Below the pieces are notes generated by a model. The model was not told the DNA's origin. It searched no databases and saw only the letters and a list, made by a program, of their open reading frames with translations. The position numbers and the translations under genes are program-made. Shown piece by piece: positions 28,100 to 36,406 of a stretch of 64,000 nucleotides of DNA. The stretch is taken from positions 1,958,501-2,022,500 of the forward strand of contig NZ_BTFW01000001.1 of the NCBI RefSeq assembly GCF_033242265.1, written 5' to 3'. This stretch comes from Novosphingobium sp. IK01 (lineage in GTDB: Bacteria > Pseudomonadota > Alphaproteobacteria > Sphingomonadales > Sphingomonadaceae). Positions within the stretch are counted from its first letter, which is position 1, and each line of letters opens with the position of its first letter.

Positions 28100-28396
28100 T
28101 CAGGCGACCGACACGATGCGCAGCAGGGTCATCTGCTGGCGGTGGCCGTTCTTGCGACGGTAGTTGTGGCGGCGGCGCTTCTTGAACACCACGACCTTTT
28201 CCGACTTGGCCTGGGCGATGATTTCCGCCGAGACGGTCACAGCCGAAGCGTCGGCCAGTTCGCCGTCCTTGCCAGCGAGCAGGATGTCACCGAGGGTGAT
28301 GGTCTCACCGGCTTCACCAGCCAGCTTTTCCACCGCGATCTTGTCTCCGGCGGCCACCCGGTACTGCTTGCCGCCCGTGCGCACAATTGCGAACAT
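28100..28396 (-). CDS. rplU: Ribosomal protein bL21
   Basis: 98 residues from ATG at 28396, where the conserved sequence [14 protein letters not shown] begins; a longer reading to 28432 adds non-conserved residues. bL21 binds 23S rRNA domain I. The basic block [17 protein letters not shown] near the end is the family signature. The longer sphingomonad-type C-terminal extension often seen in alphaproteobacterial L21 is absent. It is the first gene of the rplU-rpmA operon and diverges from a lipoprotein gene. Confidence 0.97.
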   Translation of the reverse strand: MFAIVRTGGKQYRVAAGDKIAVEKLAGEAGETITLGDILLAGKDGELADASAVTVSAEIIAQAKSEKVVVFKKRRRHNYRRKNGHRQQMTLLRIVSVA

Positions 28397-28691
28397 GGTT
28401 CTGCTATCCGTTTCAAATGCCTGGCCCACCAAGCACCCCGATCGGTCGAAAGTTCCGAATCGCGGACAGCGGGCAAATGTTGGTCCTCTCGCGAAGACGC
28501 GAAGTCCCGGAAAGAGCGGCGCGGATAGTCCAAGCAGGGGCCCATGTCAACGCCGCAGCATGGTGAAATGCGCGAAGGGCGCGGCCTTTTCACCTGCGGG
28601 CACCCGTTCCCGGCCCTGCTCCGGCCCTGGCCCGACCATGCCCGCGAGCTTGGCCACTGGTCTTGCGCCGCGTCCGTGCTATGGCACCGCC
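28397..28691. promoter_or_regulatory. Divergent region rplU/lipoprotein
   Basis: 295 bp without a gene. It must contain the rplU promoter and leader on the minus strand; a leader of 100 bases or more would be possible, but I recognise no conserved r-protein leader structure. Symmetric fragments such as ctctcgcgaag/acgcgaag are visible near 28490-28510. The lipoprotein side shows no clear ribosome-binding site. Confidence 0.35.
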
Positions 28692-29315
28692 ATGGCCTCC
28701 CCGTCGACCCCTCATACGCGCCCCTTGCGGGTTTTTCCGGCCCTTTTGCTGGCTTGTCCGCTCGTTCCGGCTCTCGCGCTGGGGGGCTGTACCGATGATC
28801 GCGGGCGCATCCCCTCGCTCGCGGCCCGGCCGGTCGAACTCGAATACAGCGAAGGCATCACGCCGCCCGCGTCTGCCCCTGCATCGCCCCCGGCTCCTGC
28901 CGTCAAGAGCGATTCGCCCGCCCCTGCCCCTGTCGAGTCGCCCGATGGCGCGCCCCTGACCGGCGCCCCGCTTGCCGCACGCCTGACCGCTCTGGAGGCA
29001 CAGGCCAGCGAGGCCGATTCCCGCTTCACCGCCATGGCGCCCGACGCCACGCGCACCATCACCGCCGCACAGAAGGCCCCGCGCGACAGCGACATCTGGT
29101 CGGCAGGGCAAGTCGCCCTCGCCCGCCTTCAGGGCGCGCGCAGCGATACCGCGATTCCCCTCGCCGACCTCGACACGATGGCCAGCGAAGCGGCGATCAG
29201 GGCGGTCGACCATCCCGAGATTCAGGGCGATGTGAAGCGAATCGAGACCGTGCGCGATGCGGTCGCGGCGCGCCTGGTCGCGCAGGATGCGCTGCTCGGA
29301 CGCCTGCACGGGTAA
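28692..29315 (+). CDS. Hypothetical lipoprotein
   Basis: 207 residues. A hydrophobic signal ends in the lipobox ALGGC with Cys33, so lipid attachment in the envelope is likely. Residues ~45-100 are Pro/Ala-rich. The C-terminal ~110 residues are helical (LAARLTALEAQASEADSRF and later DVKRIETVRDAVAARLVAQDALL) and could form a coiled coil. No family is recognised. Start 28692 is chosen because it gives a standard signal length; 28638 and more distant upstream starts add an Arg/Pro-rich stretch. Confidence 0.7.
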   Translation: MASPSTPHTRPLRVFPALLLACPLVPALALGGCTDDRGRIPSLAARPVELEYSEGITPPASAPASPPAPAVKSDSPAPAPVESPDGAPLTGAPLAARLTALEAQASEADSRFTAMAPDATRTITAAQKAPRDSDIWSAGQVALARLQGARSDTAIPLADLDTMASEAAIRAVDHPEIQGDVKRIETVRDAVAARLVAQDALLGRLHG

Positions 29316-29366
29316 AGGGGAAGCCCGAAGGCTTCCTTAGCAGCGCGCCCCTTACCAGCGGGCCCC

Positions 29367-29822
29367 TTACCAGCGGGCTCGGTCGGTGAAATCCTGCGCG
29401 CGCGGTTCGATCCAGCGCCAGCCGGCAGCGGTCTTCTCGCGCTTCCAGAACCAACTGTCGCTCTTGAGGTGGTCCATCACGAACTCGGCCGCGGCAAAGG
29501 CATCGCGGCGGTGGCGGGCGGCGCTGGCCACCAGCACGATCGGATCGCCCGGCCCCATGACCCCATGGCGGTGGAGCACCAGCAGCCCTTCGAGCGCCCA
29601 GCGTTCGTGGGCGGCGCGGGCCAGCGCGATCATCCCCGGCAGGGTCAGCGGGGCATAGTGGCGCAGTTCGAGCGCCAGAACCGGATCGCCCGGTTCGGCG
29701 CGGACCTGCCCCAGAAAACTGACAACCCCGCCAGCCGAGCCAAACCGCCCGGTAAAGGCGGCCAGCTCGGCGGCGGGGTCGAAGGCCGCGTCCAGCAGGC
29801 GGACATCGGCGTAAGCGGCCAT
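29367..29822 (-). CDS. moaE: Molybdopterin synthase catalytic subunit MoaE
   Basis: 151 residues from ATG at 29822 (the stop of fpr overlaps as TGATG). MoaE with thiocarboxylated MoaD inserts two sulfurs into cPMP to form molybdopterin. Family features are VVSFLGQVR, LELRHYAPLT, HRHGVMGPGDPIVLV and the active-site lysine region DHLKSDSWFWKRE. It is last in the transcript and separated from moaD by fpr, an unusual placement. A longer in-frame reading to 29939 is fpr antisense/overlap sequence and is rejected. Confidence 0.95.
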   Translation of the reverse strand: MAAYADVRLLDAAFDPAAELAAFTGRFGSAGGVVSFLGQVRAEPGDPVLALELRHYAPLTLPGMIALARAAHERWALEGLLVLHRHGVMGPGDPIVLVASAARHRRDAFAAAEFVMDHLKSDSWFWKREKTAAGWRWIEPRAQDFTDRARW

Positions 29823-30637
29823 CAGCCGACGAAAGCGCGTTCGATCACGAAATCGCCCGGATTGGCGTTCGAGCCTTCGACGAAGCCCATGCCTTCGAGC
29901 AGGGCCGCGAAGTCCTTGATCATGTCCATCGAGCCGCACAGCATCACGCGGTCGGTCGCCGGATCGAGGCGCGCCTCGCCCGGAATGCCCTCGAACAGCG
30001 CGCCGCTCTCGATCAGCTTGTCGATGCGCACGTTGTTGGCGAAAGGCTCGCGCGTGACGGTGGGCACGTAGTGCAGCTTTTCGGCGGCCTGTTCGCCGAC
30101 CAGCGGATCGTCGGCAAAGCCGCTCGCCAGTTCCTCGCGGAAGGCCAGTTCGCTGACCTTGCGGACCGAGTGGACGACCACGACCTGCTCGTAGAATTCA
30201 TAGACGTCGGGATCGCGCGCCAGCGACAGGAACGGCGCGAGGCCGGTGCCGGTCGAGAGCATGAACAGGCGCTTGCCGGGCAGCAGCGCGTCGGTGACGA
30301 GCGTGCCGGTCGGCTTCTTGCCGAGATAGACCTGATCGCCGGGCTGGATCTTTTGCAGGCGCGAGGTCAGCGGACCATCGGGAACCTTGATCGAGAGAAA
30401 TTCGAGTTCCTCGGCCCAGGCCGGGCTCGCCACCGAATAGGCGCGCAGCAGCGGGCGGCCATTGTCGCCCTGAAGACCGATCATCACGAACTCGCCCGAG
30501 CGGAAGCGGAACGAGGCAGGACGGGTGATGGTGAAGCTGAACAGACGCTCGTCCCAGTGCTTGACCGAAAGCACGGTTTCCACCGTGGCGGCAGCGGTGG
30601 GTTCGAGCGTGGCGACTTGCGCCTGGGGTTCGGACAT
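29822..30637 (-). CDS. fpr: Ferredoxin/flavodoxin-NADP+ reductase
   Basis: 271 residues. Fpr is an FAD enzyme moving electrons between NADPH and ferredoxin or flavodoxin, often linked to oxidative stress and Fe-S maintenance. The FAD-binding RAYS motif is at 65-68, the pyrophosphate-binding STGTGLAPFLS starts near 128, and MLCGSMDMIKDF matches the NADP half. The C-terminus AFVG is short, as in bacterial type II FNRs. Its stop overlaps the moaE ATG, so the two are co-translated. Confidence 0.93.
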   Translation of the reverse strand: MSEPQAQVATLEPTAAATVETVLSVKHWDERLFSFTITRPASFRFRSGEFVMIGLQGDNGRPLLRAYSVASPAWAEELEFLSIKVPDGPLTSRLQKIQPGDQVYLGKKPTGTLVTDALLPGKRLFMLSTGTGLAPFLSLARDPDVYEFYEQVVVVHSVRKVSELAFREELASGFADDPLVGEQAAEKLHYVPTVTREPFANNVRIDKLIESGALFEGIPGEARLDPATDRVMLCGSMDMIKDFAALLEGMGFVEGSNANPGDFVIERAFVG

Positions 30638-30827
30638 CGGAAGCGCTTTCTCTGGCAGACGGAAAAACGGCCATATCCAGGCCGTAAAAACGGCGCCCGG
30701 ACCTGACCGGGAAATGCCGCTCCCTTAGGCGCGCGAGGCCGGTGTGTCAAAAACCCGGCCTGCGAAAATAGCTTTCAGGGCCTAAAGCGGCCTAAGAGCC
30801 CGCCCCCGAAGTCCTGTGGGTCGGGCT
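30638..30827. promoter_or_regulatory. Gap between moaD and fpr, likely fpr promoter
   Basis: 190 bp without a gene between moaD and fpr, both on the minus strand. The moaD end is covered by a hairpin (30795-30829), so transcription probably stops there and fpr-moaE start from their own promoter in this gap. The stretch around 30750-30780 (gtgtgtcaaaaacccggcc and gaaaatagctttca) is the least GC-rich part. Confidence 0.5.
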
Positions 30828-30829
30828 CT
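30795..30829. repeat. Hairpin repeat overlapping the moaD stop
   Basis: AGAGCCCG (30795-30802) pairs with CGGGCTCT (30822-30829), extended by CCC/GGG. The sequence gagcccg-cccc-gaagtcctg-gggtcgg is close to the arms of the larger palindrome at 36850-37015, so both look like members of one repeat family. It ends on the moaD stop codon and may act as terminator. Confidence 0.6.
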
Positions 30830-31064
30830 AACCGCCGCTGACGGGGGGAAGGAAGGCCAATTCATCGCCCTGCGCCAGAACCAGCGCGCCCGCCTCGGGC
30901 ACGAGCGCGCCGTTGAGCGCCATACGCACCCGCTCGCCCAGAAGATCGAGCGCGAGGGCCGGATCGAGCCGGGTGAGGATTTCGGACAGCGGGCCGGGCG
31001 CCACGTCCATTTCAGCACAGCCCGCCCGGTCTTCCAGACGGCCCAGAAACACGAGTCTGGCCAT
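30828..31064 (-). CDS. moaD: Molybdopterin synthase sulfur carrier MoaD
   Basis: 78 residues with a ubiquitin-like fold. The C-terminal Gly-Gly (PPVSGG) is the residue pair that is adenylated and thiocarboxylated. LDPALALDLLGERVRMALNG and the VLAQGDELAFLPPVSGG ending fit the family. It starts 4 bp after moaA and is clearly co-transcribed with it. Its stop codon lies in a repeat hairpin. Confidence 0.93.
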   Translation of the reverse strand: MARLVFLGRLEDRAGCAEMDVAPGPLSEILTRLDPALALDLLGERVRMALNGALVPEAGALVLAQGDELAFLPPVSGG

Positions 31065-31068
31065 GGCC

Positions 31069-32091
31069 TCAGCCCCCCGTCATCGACATGTGGCGCGCGA
31101 GCGCGGGGGCAGCGCCGGCCCGGTCGATGGCAAAGCTGTGGCGCTCCTGTTTTTCGCCCATGGCGCGGGCAAAGGCCTGTGCCAGCGCGGCTTCGGGATC
31201 GGCCGAACGCAGCGCGGCGCGCAAATCGACCTTGCCCTCGCCGCCAAGGCACATGAACAGCTGGCCCGTCGCGGTGACGCGCACGCGGTTGCAGCCCTCG
31301 CAAAAATTGCCGGTCAGCGGGGTGATGAAGCCGAGGCGACCACCCGTTTGCGCAATATCGACATAGCGGGCCGGGCCGCCGCTGCGCGCGTTGCTGGGGG
31401 TGAGCGTCCAGCGCTGTTCGAGCGCACGCCGCACGCGATCGAGCGGGAGATAGTGATCGAAGCGGTCTTCCTCGACCTCGCCGAGCGGCATGACCTCGAT
31501 CAGCGTGACATCGTGGCCCTGCCCATGGGCCCAGGCGATCAGGTCGGGGAGTTCGTCCTCGTTCTCGCCGCGCAGGGCGACCGCGTTGATCTTGACCCTG
31601 AGCCCGGCCTCCCTGGCCGCCTGAATGCCTTCGAGCACCTGGGGCAGGCTGTCGCGCCGGGCGAGACGGGTAAAGCGTTCGCGATCGAGCGTGTCGAGCG
31701 AGACATTGATGCGGCGGACACCCGAAGCGGCCAGATCGTCGGCAAATTCAGCCAGACGCGTGCCATTGGTGGTCAGCGTGAGTTCGCGCAGGCCCCCTTC
31801 GCCGATCTCGCGACCCAGCGCGCGCACCAGATCGACCATGTCGCGGCGCACGAGCGGCTCGCCCCCGGTCAGGCGCAGCTTGGTGACCCCGCGCGCGATG
31901 AAGGCGCGGCTGAGCTGGTAGAGTTCCTCCAGCGTGAGCACATCGGCGCGGGGAAGGAACTGCATCCGCTCGGGCATGCAATAGGTACACCGCAAGTCGC
32001 ACCGATCCGTCACCGAGAGGCGCAGATAAGTGACCGCGCGCGCGAAGCGGTCAACCAGCGGCGCGGATCGGAAGGCGGCGGGGGAACTCAT
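31069..32091 (-). CDS. moaA: GTP 3',8-cyclase MoaA
   Basis: 340 residues. MoaA is a radical-SAM enzyme that converts GTP to 3',8-cyclo-GTP, the first molybdopterin step. The SAM-cluster cysteines are C31, C35 and C38 (CDLRCTYC); the C-terminal substrate cluster uses C264, C267 and C281 (FCEGC and later C). The RLTGGEPLVR motif and the C-terminal Gly-Gly needed for activity are present. ATG overlaps the stop of the upstream SDR gene (ATGA). Confidence 0.97.
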   Translation of the reverse strand: MSSPAAFRSAPLVDRFARAVTYLRLSVTDRCDLRCTYCMPERMQFLPRADVLTLEELYQLSRAFIARGVTKLRLTGGEPLVRRDMVDLVRALGREIGEGGLRELTLTTNGTRLAEFADDLAASGVRRINVSLDTLDRERFTRLARRDSLPQVLEGIQAAREAGLRVKINAVALRGENEDELPDLIAWAHGQGHDVTLIEVMPLGEVEEDRFDHYLPLDRVRRALEQRWTLTPSNARSGGPARYVDIAQTGGRLGFITPLTGNFCEGCNRVRVTATGQLFMCLGGEGKVDLRAALRSADPEAALAQAFARAMGEKQERHSFAIDRAGAAPALARHMSMTGG

Positions 32092-32858
32092 CGTTCCAGA
32101 TATACGAAATCCCGAGGGTAGGATTCAAGGCTCGCCCCCGAATCGACGAAAATAGTCTGCCCGGTAACCGCCCGCGCGCTGGCAAGGTAATGAACCGCAT
32201 CGGCAATCTCGTCGGCGCCGGGCAGGCGGCGGAGCGGCATGATTTCCTCGAGGCGGTGCCACTGCGCGGCATCGTAGTCCTGCGTGGGCAGAATCAGGCC
32301 GGGGGCCACCCCGTTGACCCGCACGCGCGGGGCCAGTGCGCGCGCCAGCGTGCGCACGGCGGCGTGAAGCGCCTGCTTGGACAGGGTATAGCTCAACTGG
32401 TCGGGCACCGGGTTCTGCACGCGCTGGTCGAGGATATTGACCACCGCCCCCTCGCGGCCTTCCTCGGCCAGGGCATCGGCAAAGGCCTGGGTCAGCAGGA
32501 CCGGGGCAAACAGGTTGACCCCGAAATGCCCGTCGAGTGCGGCAGGCGAGAGCGAGGCGATCGTGTCGTCCTGAAACAGCGAGGCCGAATTGACGAGCAG
32601 GGCCGGGGCGCGACCAGCCCGCGCGATCACGTCGGCCAGCAGGGCACCGGGCAGCGCGCGGTCCCCCAGATCACCGGCCAGCGCGAAGACGTGCGCGCCC
32701 AGCCCGGCCAGTTCCTGTGAAAATCCGGTATCGAACGAGGCGGCATGGTGCGCGTGAAGCGCCAGATCCCAGCCTTCGCCCGCCAGCTTGCGGGCAATGG
32801 CCGCCCCGATTCGCCGCCACCCTCCGGTGATCAGCGCGAGCGGCCTTGCCCCGCTCAA
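32088..32858 (-). CDS. Short-chain reductase, FolM/pteridine-reductase-like
   Basis: 256 residues read from TTG at 32858, which overlaps the folB stop (TTGA); no better start precedes the conserved fold. The cofactor loop TGGWRRIGAAIA matches the TGxxRRIG pattern of pteridine/dihydromonapterin reductases, followed by LVNSASLF and the catalytic YTLSK (Ser-Tyr-Lys set). FolM-type enzymes reduce dihydromonapterin or dihydrofolate with NADPH. Position between folB and moaA supports a pterin substrate. A longer reading to 33086 is rejected because it covers folB out of frame. Confidence 0.85.
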   Translation of the reverse strand: MSGARPLALITGGWRRIGAAIARKLAGEGWDLALHAHHAASFDTGFSQELAGLGAHVFALAGDLGDRALPGALLADVIARAGRAPALLVNSASLFQDDTIASLSPAALDGHFGVNLFAPVLLTQAFADALAEEGREGAVVNILDQRVQNPVPDQLSYTLSKQALHAAVRTLARALAPRVRVNGVAPGLILPTQDYDAAQWHRLEEIMPLRRLPGADEIADAVHYLASARAVTGQTIFVDSGASLESYPRDFVYLER

Positions 32859-33229
32859 CCGCGACGCTCGCGCGTGAGGGTCATGCCGATGTCCTCGCCC
32901 GCCTCGCTGATGGCCAGCTTGACGATCTTGACCTCGACCCGCGAAACCCGCGCGTCCTGCACGAACAGGGTATCGCAGATATGGTCGCCCACCGCCTCGA
33001 TCAGCTGGAAATGCACGTCCGTGGGCAGGCCGGTGCTCGCGGCGTGCTTGAGGTCCATGTAGTTCTTGCTCGCGGTCAGCGGGCAATCGGGGGTGTAGTG
33101 ATCCTGTGGGCGCAGCCAGGCACGGATCGAGATCCGCAAGGGCTGCGGACGGCCGGTCTCCTCCGAATAGATCCCGGTCAGGACATCGGTTTCGACATTG
33201 GCGACTTCGAGGATAAGGCTGTCAGACAC
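32855..33229 (-). CDS. folB: Dihydroneopterin aldolase
   Basis: 124 residues from GTG at 33229. FolB cleaves dihydroneopterin to 6-hydroxymethyl-dihydropterin and glycolaldehyde in folate synthesis. The single tunnelling-fold domain has the expected pattern: TGIYSEETGRPQPLRISI, LTASKNYMDLKHA, the Glu-containing HFQLIEAVGDHICD and the Lys strand VEVKIVKL. A sphingomonad feature is the DCPLTASKNYMD insertion in place of the shorter usual loop. It is first gene of the pterin-molybdopterin run. Confidence 0.9.
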   Translation of the reverse strand: MSDSLILEVANVETDVLTGIYSEETGRPQPLRISIRAWLRPQDHYTPDCPLTASKNYMDLKHAASTGLPTDVHFQLIEAVGDHICDTLFVQDARVSRVEVKIVKLAISEAGEDIGMTLTRERRG

Positions 33230-33291
33230 GGGCGCGCCCTTGGCAGGTCGTTTGGGGATTGTCCATATCAGCCTGCCTTATGGGCCGCTAT

Positions 33292-33397
33292 CCCCTCCGT
33301 CAGGCCTTCGGGCTGCCACCTCCCCATTTCATGGGGAGGATCTCTATGGTCCTCCCCGCTTGCGGGGAGGTGGCAGCCCGCAGGGCTGACGGAGGGG
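33292..33397. repeat. Double-hairpin extragenic palindrome (family B, copy 1)
   Basis: 106 bp. Outer arms start cccctccgtcag and end ctgacggagggg. Inside are two small hairpins, cctccccatttcatggggagg and cctccccgcttgcggggagg. A second copy at 51291-51401 has the two inner hairpins in reverse order. It sits in the gap between folB and the methyltransferase gene and may serve as terminator for the latter. Confidence 0.85.
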
Positions 33398-33407
33398 TTT
33401 TGCCCGA

Positions 33408-34292
33408 TCAGCGCCGCCAGCGGGCAAAGATGGCCGTGGGCAGGGTGCGGCCTCCGGGGCCTTCCTCGGCCAGCGCGAGATCGCCGTGTTCGATCGTGCC
33501 GGACAGGTGGGCCAGCGCCTCGGCCAGAAGACCCCCAATGGCCAGGCTCGACATGCGCACGGCATAGACGGTCAGGAACAGGAAGCTGCTGTTTTCATCG
33601 AGCAGTTTCGCGCAATCGGCGATGAGGCCGGGCAGGCTTTCTTCCAGCCGCCAGACTTCGCCTTCCGGCCCGCGCCCGAACTTGGGGGGATCGAGGATGA
33701 TCCCGTCATAGCGCTTGCCCCGGCGCACCTCGCGCGCGGCGAACTTGGCCGCATCGTCGACGATCCAGCGCACCGGGCGCTCTTCCATGCCCGAGGTCCG
33801 CGCATTCTCGCGCGCCTGGGCGACCGACTTCTTCGAAGCGTCGACATGGGTCACCGCGCCAAAGCGCGAGAGCGCCAGCGTGCCAACGCCGGTATAGCCG
33901 AACAGGTTGAGCGTGGAGGCGTCACTCCGGCCATCCAGCCGCTCGCCCATCCAGTCCCACACCGGGGCCATGTCGGGGAAGAAGCCCAGGTGGCGGAACG
34001 GGGTGCAACTGGCGGTGAAGCGCACGTCGTTCCACGCCAGCGGCCAGCCCTCGCGCGGGGTCGGGCGGTCGAAATGCCAGCGTCCGCCGCCATCCTCGTC
34101 CGAGCCGGGGACGAATTCGCCATCGGCCTGCCAGCTTTCGAGCGCGGGCGACCACATCGCCTGCGGCTCGGGCCGGATGAAGCGATGGGGACCATAGCGC
34201 TCCAGCTTGCGACCATGGCCCGAATCGATGAGCGCGAAATCGCCCCACGGCGATCCCACCATCAGCTGCGGCTGGAGCGAAAGCTGGGCCAT
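33408..34292 (-). CDS. Class I SAM-dependent methyltransferase (RlmI/RlmK-like)
   Basis: 294 residues. SAM-binding motif I is LNLFGYTGVGTLALSRFG near 128-145 and motif IV is ILDPPKFGRG near 198-207, the pattern of COG1092-type rRNA cytosine/guanine methyltransferases. The ~100-residue N-terminal part replaces the PUA domain of RlmI, and no THUMP domain is seen, so the target is probably but not certainly rRNA. ATG overlaps the thrC stop (TGATG), so it is co-translated with threonine synthase. Confidence 0.85.
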   Translation of the reverse strand: MAQLSLQPQLMVGSPWGDFALIDSGHGRKLERYGPHRFIRPEPQAMWSPALESWQADGEFVPGSDEDGGGRWHFDRPTPREGWPLAWNDVRFTASCTPFRHLGFFPDMAPVWDWMGERLDGRSDASTLNLFGYTGVGTLALSRFGAVTHVDASKKSVAQARENARTSGMEERPVRWIVDDAAKFAAREVRRGKRYDGIILDPPKFGRGPEGEVWRLEESLPGLIADCAKLLDENSSFLFLTVYAVRMSSLAIGGLLAEALAHLSGTIEHGDLALAEEGPGGRTLPTAIFARWRR

Positions 34293-35713
34293 CAGGCTTC
34301 CTTGGCGCCCGTCTTGGGCGTCGCGTGGTCGGCGACATAGGCGGCCACGGCTTCATAGGTGCCGGGCAGGTGCTCGCAGCGTTCCTCGCGCTCGAACAGG
34401 TCGCCCACGCGGGCGGGCAGCGGCGGGCGCACGCCGGTCGCGCGTTCGACGGCATCGACGAACTTGGCCGGGTGGGCCGTCGCCAGCGTCACCACCGGCA
34501 CATCGGCAGGCAGTTCGCCAGCCTGCGCGCGGGCGGCATAAAGGCCGATGGCAGTGTGCGGGTCGAGCACTTCGCCGCAGGCTTCATAGGCCCAGCGCAT
34601 GGTCTGGGCCATTTGTGCAGGCTCGCAACGGGCGCTGGTGAACAGCGCGGCCATCGCCTCGCGCTGGGCATTGGTGAGCTGGAGATCCTTCGTCGCGTCG
34701 AACTGCGCCATCTGGGCCGACAGCGCAGCGCCATCGCGGCCACAGGCGTCGAACAGCAGGCGCTCGAAGTTCGAGGAGACCTGAATGTCCATCGACGGGG
34801 CCGCAGTGGGGGTGACGGTGCCGGCCGAATAGTCGCCGGTCGAAAGCGCGCGGTGGAGAATGTCGTTGATGTTGGTGGCCACGATCAGGCGCTTGACCGG
34901 AAGGCCCATCTTGGCCGCGACATAACCGGCGAACACGTCGCCGAAGTTGCCGGTGGGCACGGCGAAGGCCACTTCGCGCGCGGGCGCACCAAGCTGGAGC
35001 GCGGCGGCGAAATAGTAGACCACCTGCGACATCAGGCGGGCCCAGTTGATCGAGTTGACCGCCGCGATGCCGAAGCGATCGGTCATCGCCTTGTCGTTGA
35101 ACATGCGCTTCACCATCGCCTGCGCGTCGTCGAAGCTGCCGTCGATGGCGATGTTGGTGACATTGGGGGCGATGACCGTGGTCATCTGGCGGCGCTGCAC
35201 GTCCGAGACGCGGCCATGGGGGTGCAGCATGAAGATATCGACCTTGGCGCGGCCCGCCACGGCGTCGATCGCCGCCGAACCGGTGTCGCCCGAGGTCGCG
35301 CCCACGATGGTCAGGTGATCGTCGCGGCGGGCGAGGAATTCCTCGAACAGCAGGCCCAGCATCTGGAGCGCCACGTCCTTGAACGCGAGCGTGGGGCCGT
35401 GGAACAGTTCGAGCACCCAGTGCCGCTCGTCGAGCTGCCTGAGCGGCGTCACCGCGGCATGGGCAAAGCGGCCATAGGCCTGCGCGGTCAGTTCGCGCAG
35501 GCGCTGCGGGGTCAGGCTCTCGCCCACGAACGGGGTCATGATCCGCGCGGCAAGTTCGGCATAGGGCAGCCCGGCCATCGCCGCGATCTCGTCCCTGGTG
35601 AACTGCGGCCAGGCTTCGGGCACATAGAGGCCACCGTCGGCGGCAAGGCCGGCCAGCGTGACGCCTTCGAAATCGAGCGAAGGCGCCTGGCCCCGCGTGC
35701 TGATGTACTTCAT
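34292..35713 (-). CDS. thrC: Threonine synthase
   Basis: 473 residues from ATG at 35713 (a TTG six bases earlier is less likely). ThrC converts O-phosphohomoserine to threonine using PLP. The family opening MKYISTRG is present; the PLP lysine is Lys112 in GPTLAFKDVALQ, SGDTGSAAIDA binds phosphate, and AFAVPTGNFGDVFAGYVA is typical of the long bacterial form. Behind SURF1 it follows a frequent alphaproteobacterial arrangement. Confidence 0.96.
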   Translation of the reverse strand: MKYISTRGQAPSLDFEGVTLAGLAADGGLYVPEAWPQFTRDEIAAMAGLPYAELAARIMTPFVGESLTPQRLRELTAQAYGRFAHAAVTPLRQLDERHWVLELFHGPTLAFKDVALQMLGLLFEEFLARRDDHLTIVGATSGDTGSAAIDAVAGRAKVDIFMLHPHGRVSDVQRRQMTTVIAPNVTNIAIDGSFDDAQAMVKRMFNDKAMTDRFGIAAVNSINWARLMSQVVYYFAAALQLGAPAREVAFAVPTGNFGDVFAGYVAAKMGLPVKRLIVATNINDILHRALSTGDYSAGTVTPTAAPSMDIQVSSNFERLLFDACGRDGAALSAQMAQFDATKDLQLTNAQREAMAALFTSARCEPAQMAQTMRWAYEACGEVLDPHTAIGLYAARAQAGELPADVPVVTLATAHPAKFVDAVERATGVRPPLPARVGDLFEREERCEHLPGTYEAVAAYVADHATPKTGAKEA

Positions 35714-35767
35714 CGTCAATCCCCGTGTGCCGCGATGCGCGCGCTCATTCGCTTGTCGAGCGCGCGA

Positions 35768-36406
35768 CTAGCGCCCCGGCGCTGGCGTGACAACCTCTGC
35801 GGCGTCTCCCTTTGCGACATCATGGCGCCCCCTGCGCCACAGCGCGAGGGCATAGATCACCACCGCGATCCCCGCAAAAAGGAACCATTGCACCGCATAG
35901 GCCAGATGGTTGTTGGGTATCTCCGAAGGATCGGGGCGGGCGCTGGGCTCCAGCCCGGCCTGCGGCGGATCGACAACCAGCCGGGTGAGATGGTGGAACG
36001 GGGCGATGGTTCCGCTGACCGGCCCACCGTCCCACTGGGGGGGATGGGGGTCGCGCGTCCAGCCGATCTGGACCAGCGCCGGACGCTCTCCCGGTACCTG
36101 ACAATGCGCGATATGGACATAACCGCCCTCGCCACGCGCGTTGCGGCCCGCAACCGAATCCCACAAACCGGGGATCACCCGGCACACGAAACGCGCGCGC
36201 CGATAGAGCACGGCCTCCCCCGCCCCCTCTGGCGGGAAAGCCACCGGGGTCGGATCGGTGAGCGCGGCGGCATAGCGCGCGAGCAGCATCTGCTTGTGAT
36301 CGAGCCGCCGCAATTGCCACAGGCCCAGCCCGATCATCAGCGCCACCGCCAGCCCCACGACCAGCGTGGGCACGAAAGGCACGGGCAAGAACGGCTGGCG
36401 CCTCAC
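35768..36406 (-). CDS. SURF1-family cytochrome oxidase biogenesis protein
   Basis: 212 residues from a GTG overlapping the DUF983 stop (GTGA). SURF1 helps insert haem a into cytochrome c oxidase subunit I. Two membrane helices (~13-31 and ~172-190) bracket a periplasmic domain, with the typical GLGLWQLRRLDHK after helix 1 and NNHLAYAVQWFLFAG at helix 2. Its usual partners ctaE, ctaG and ctaB lie 22 kb away at 59-62 kb. Confidence 0.92.
   Translation of the reverse strand: MRRQPFLPVPFVPTLVVGLAVALMIGLGLWQLRRLDHKQMLLARYAAALTDPTPVAFPPEGAGEAVLYRRARFVCRVIPGLWDSVAGRNARGEGGYVHIAHCQVPGERPALVQIGWTRDPHPPQWDGGPVSGTIAPFHHLTRLVVDPPQAGLEPSARPDPSEIPNNHLAYAVQWFLFAGIAVVIYALALWRRGRHDVAKGDAAEVVTPAPGR

Noticed and set aside
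28164..28691. Upstream in-frame extension of the lipoprotein
   Set aside because: It overlaps rplU in antisense and would bury the lipoprotein signal.
33292..33397. CRISPR-like repeats
   Set aside because: Only two small different hairpins with a single spacer; the structure is an extragenic palindrome, and no cas gene is present.
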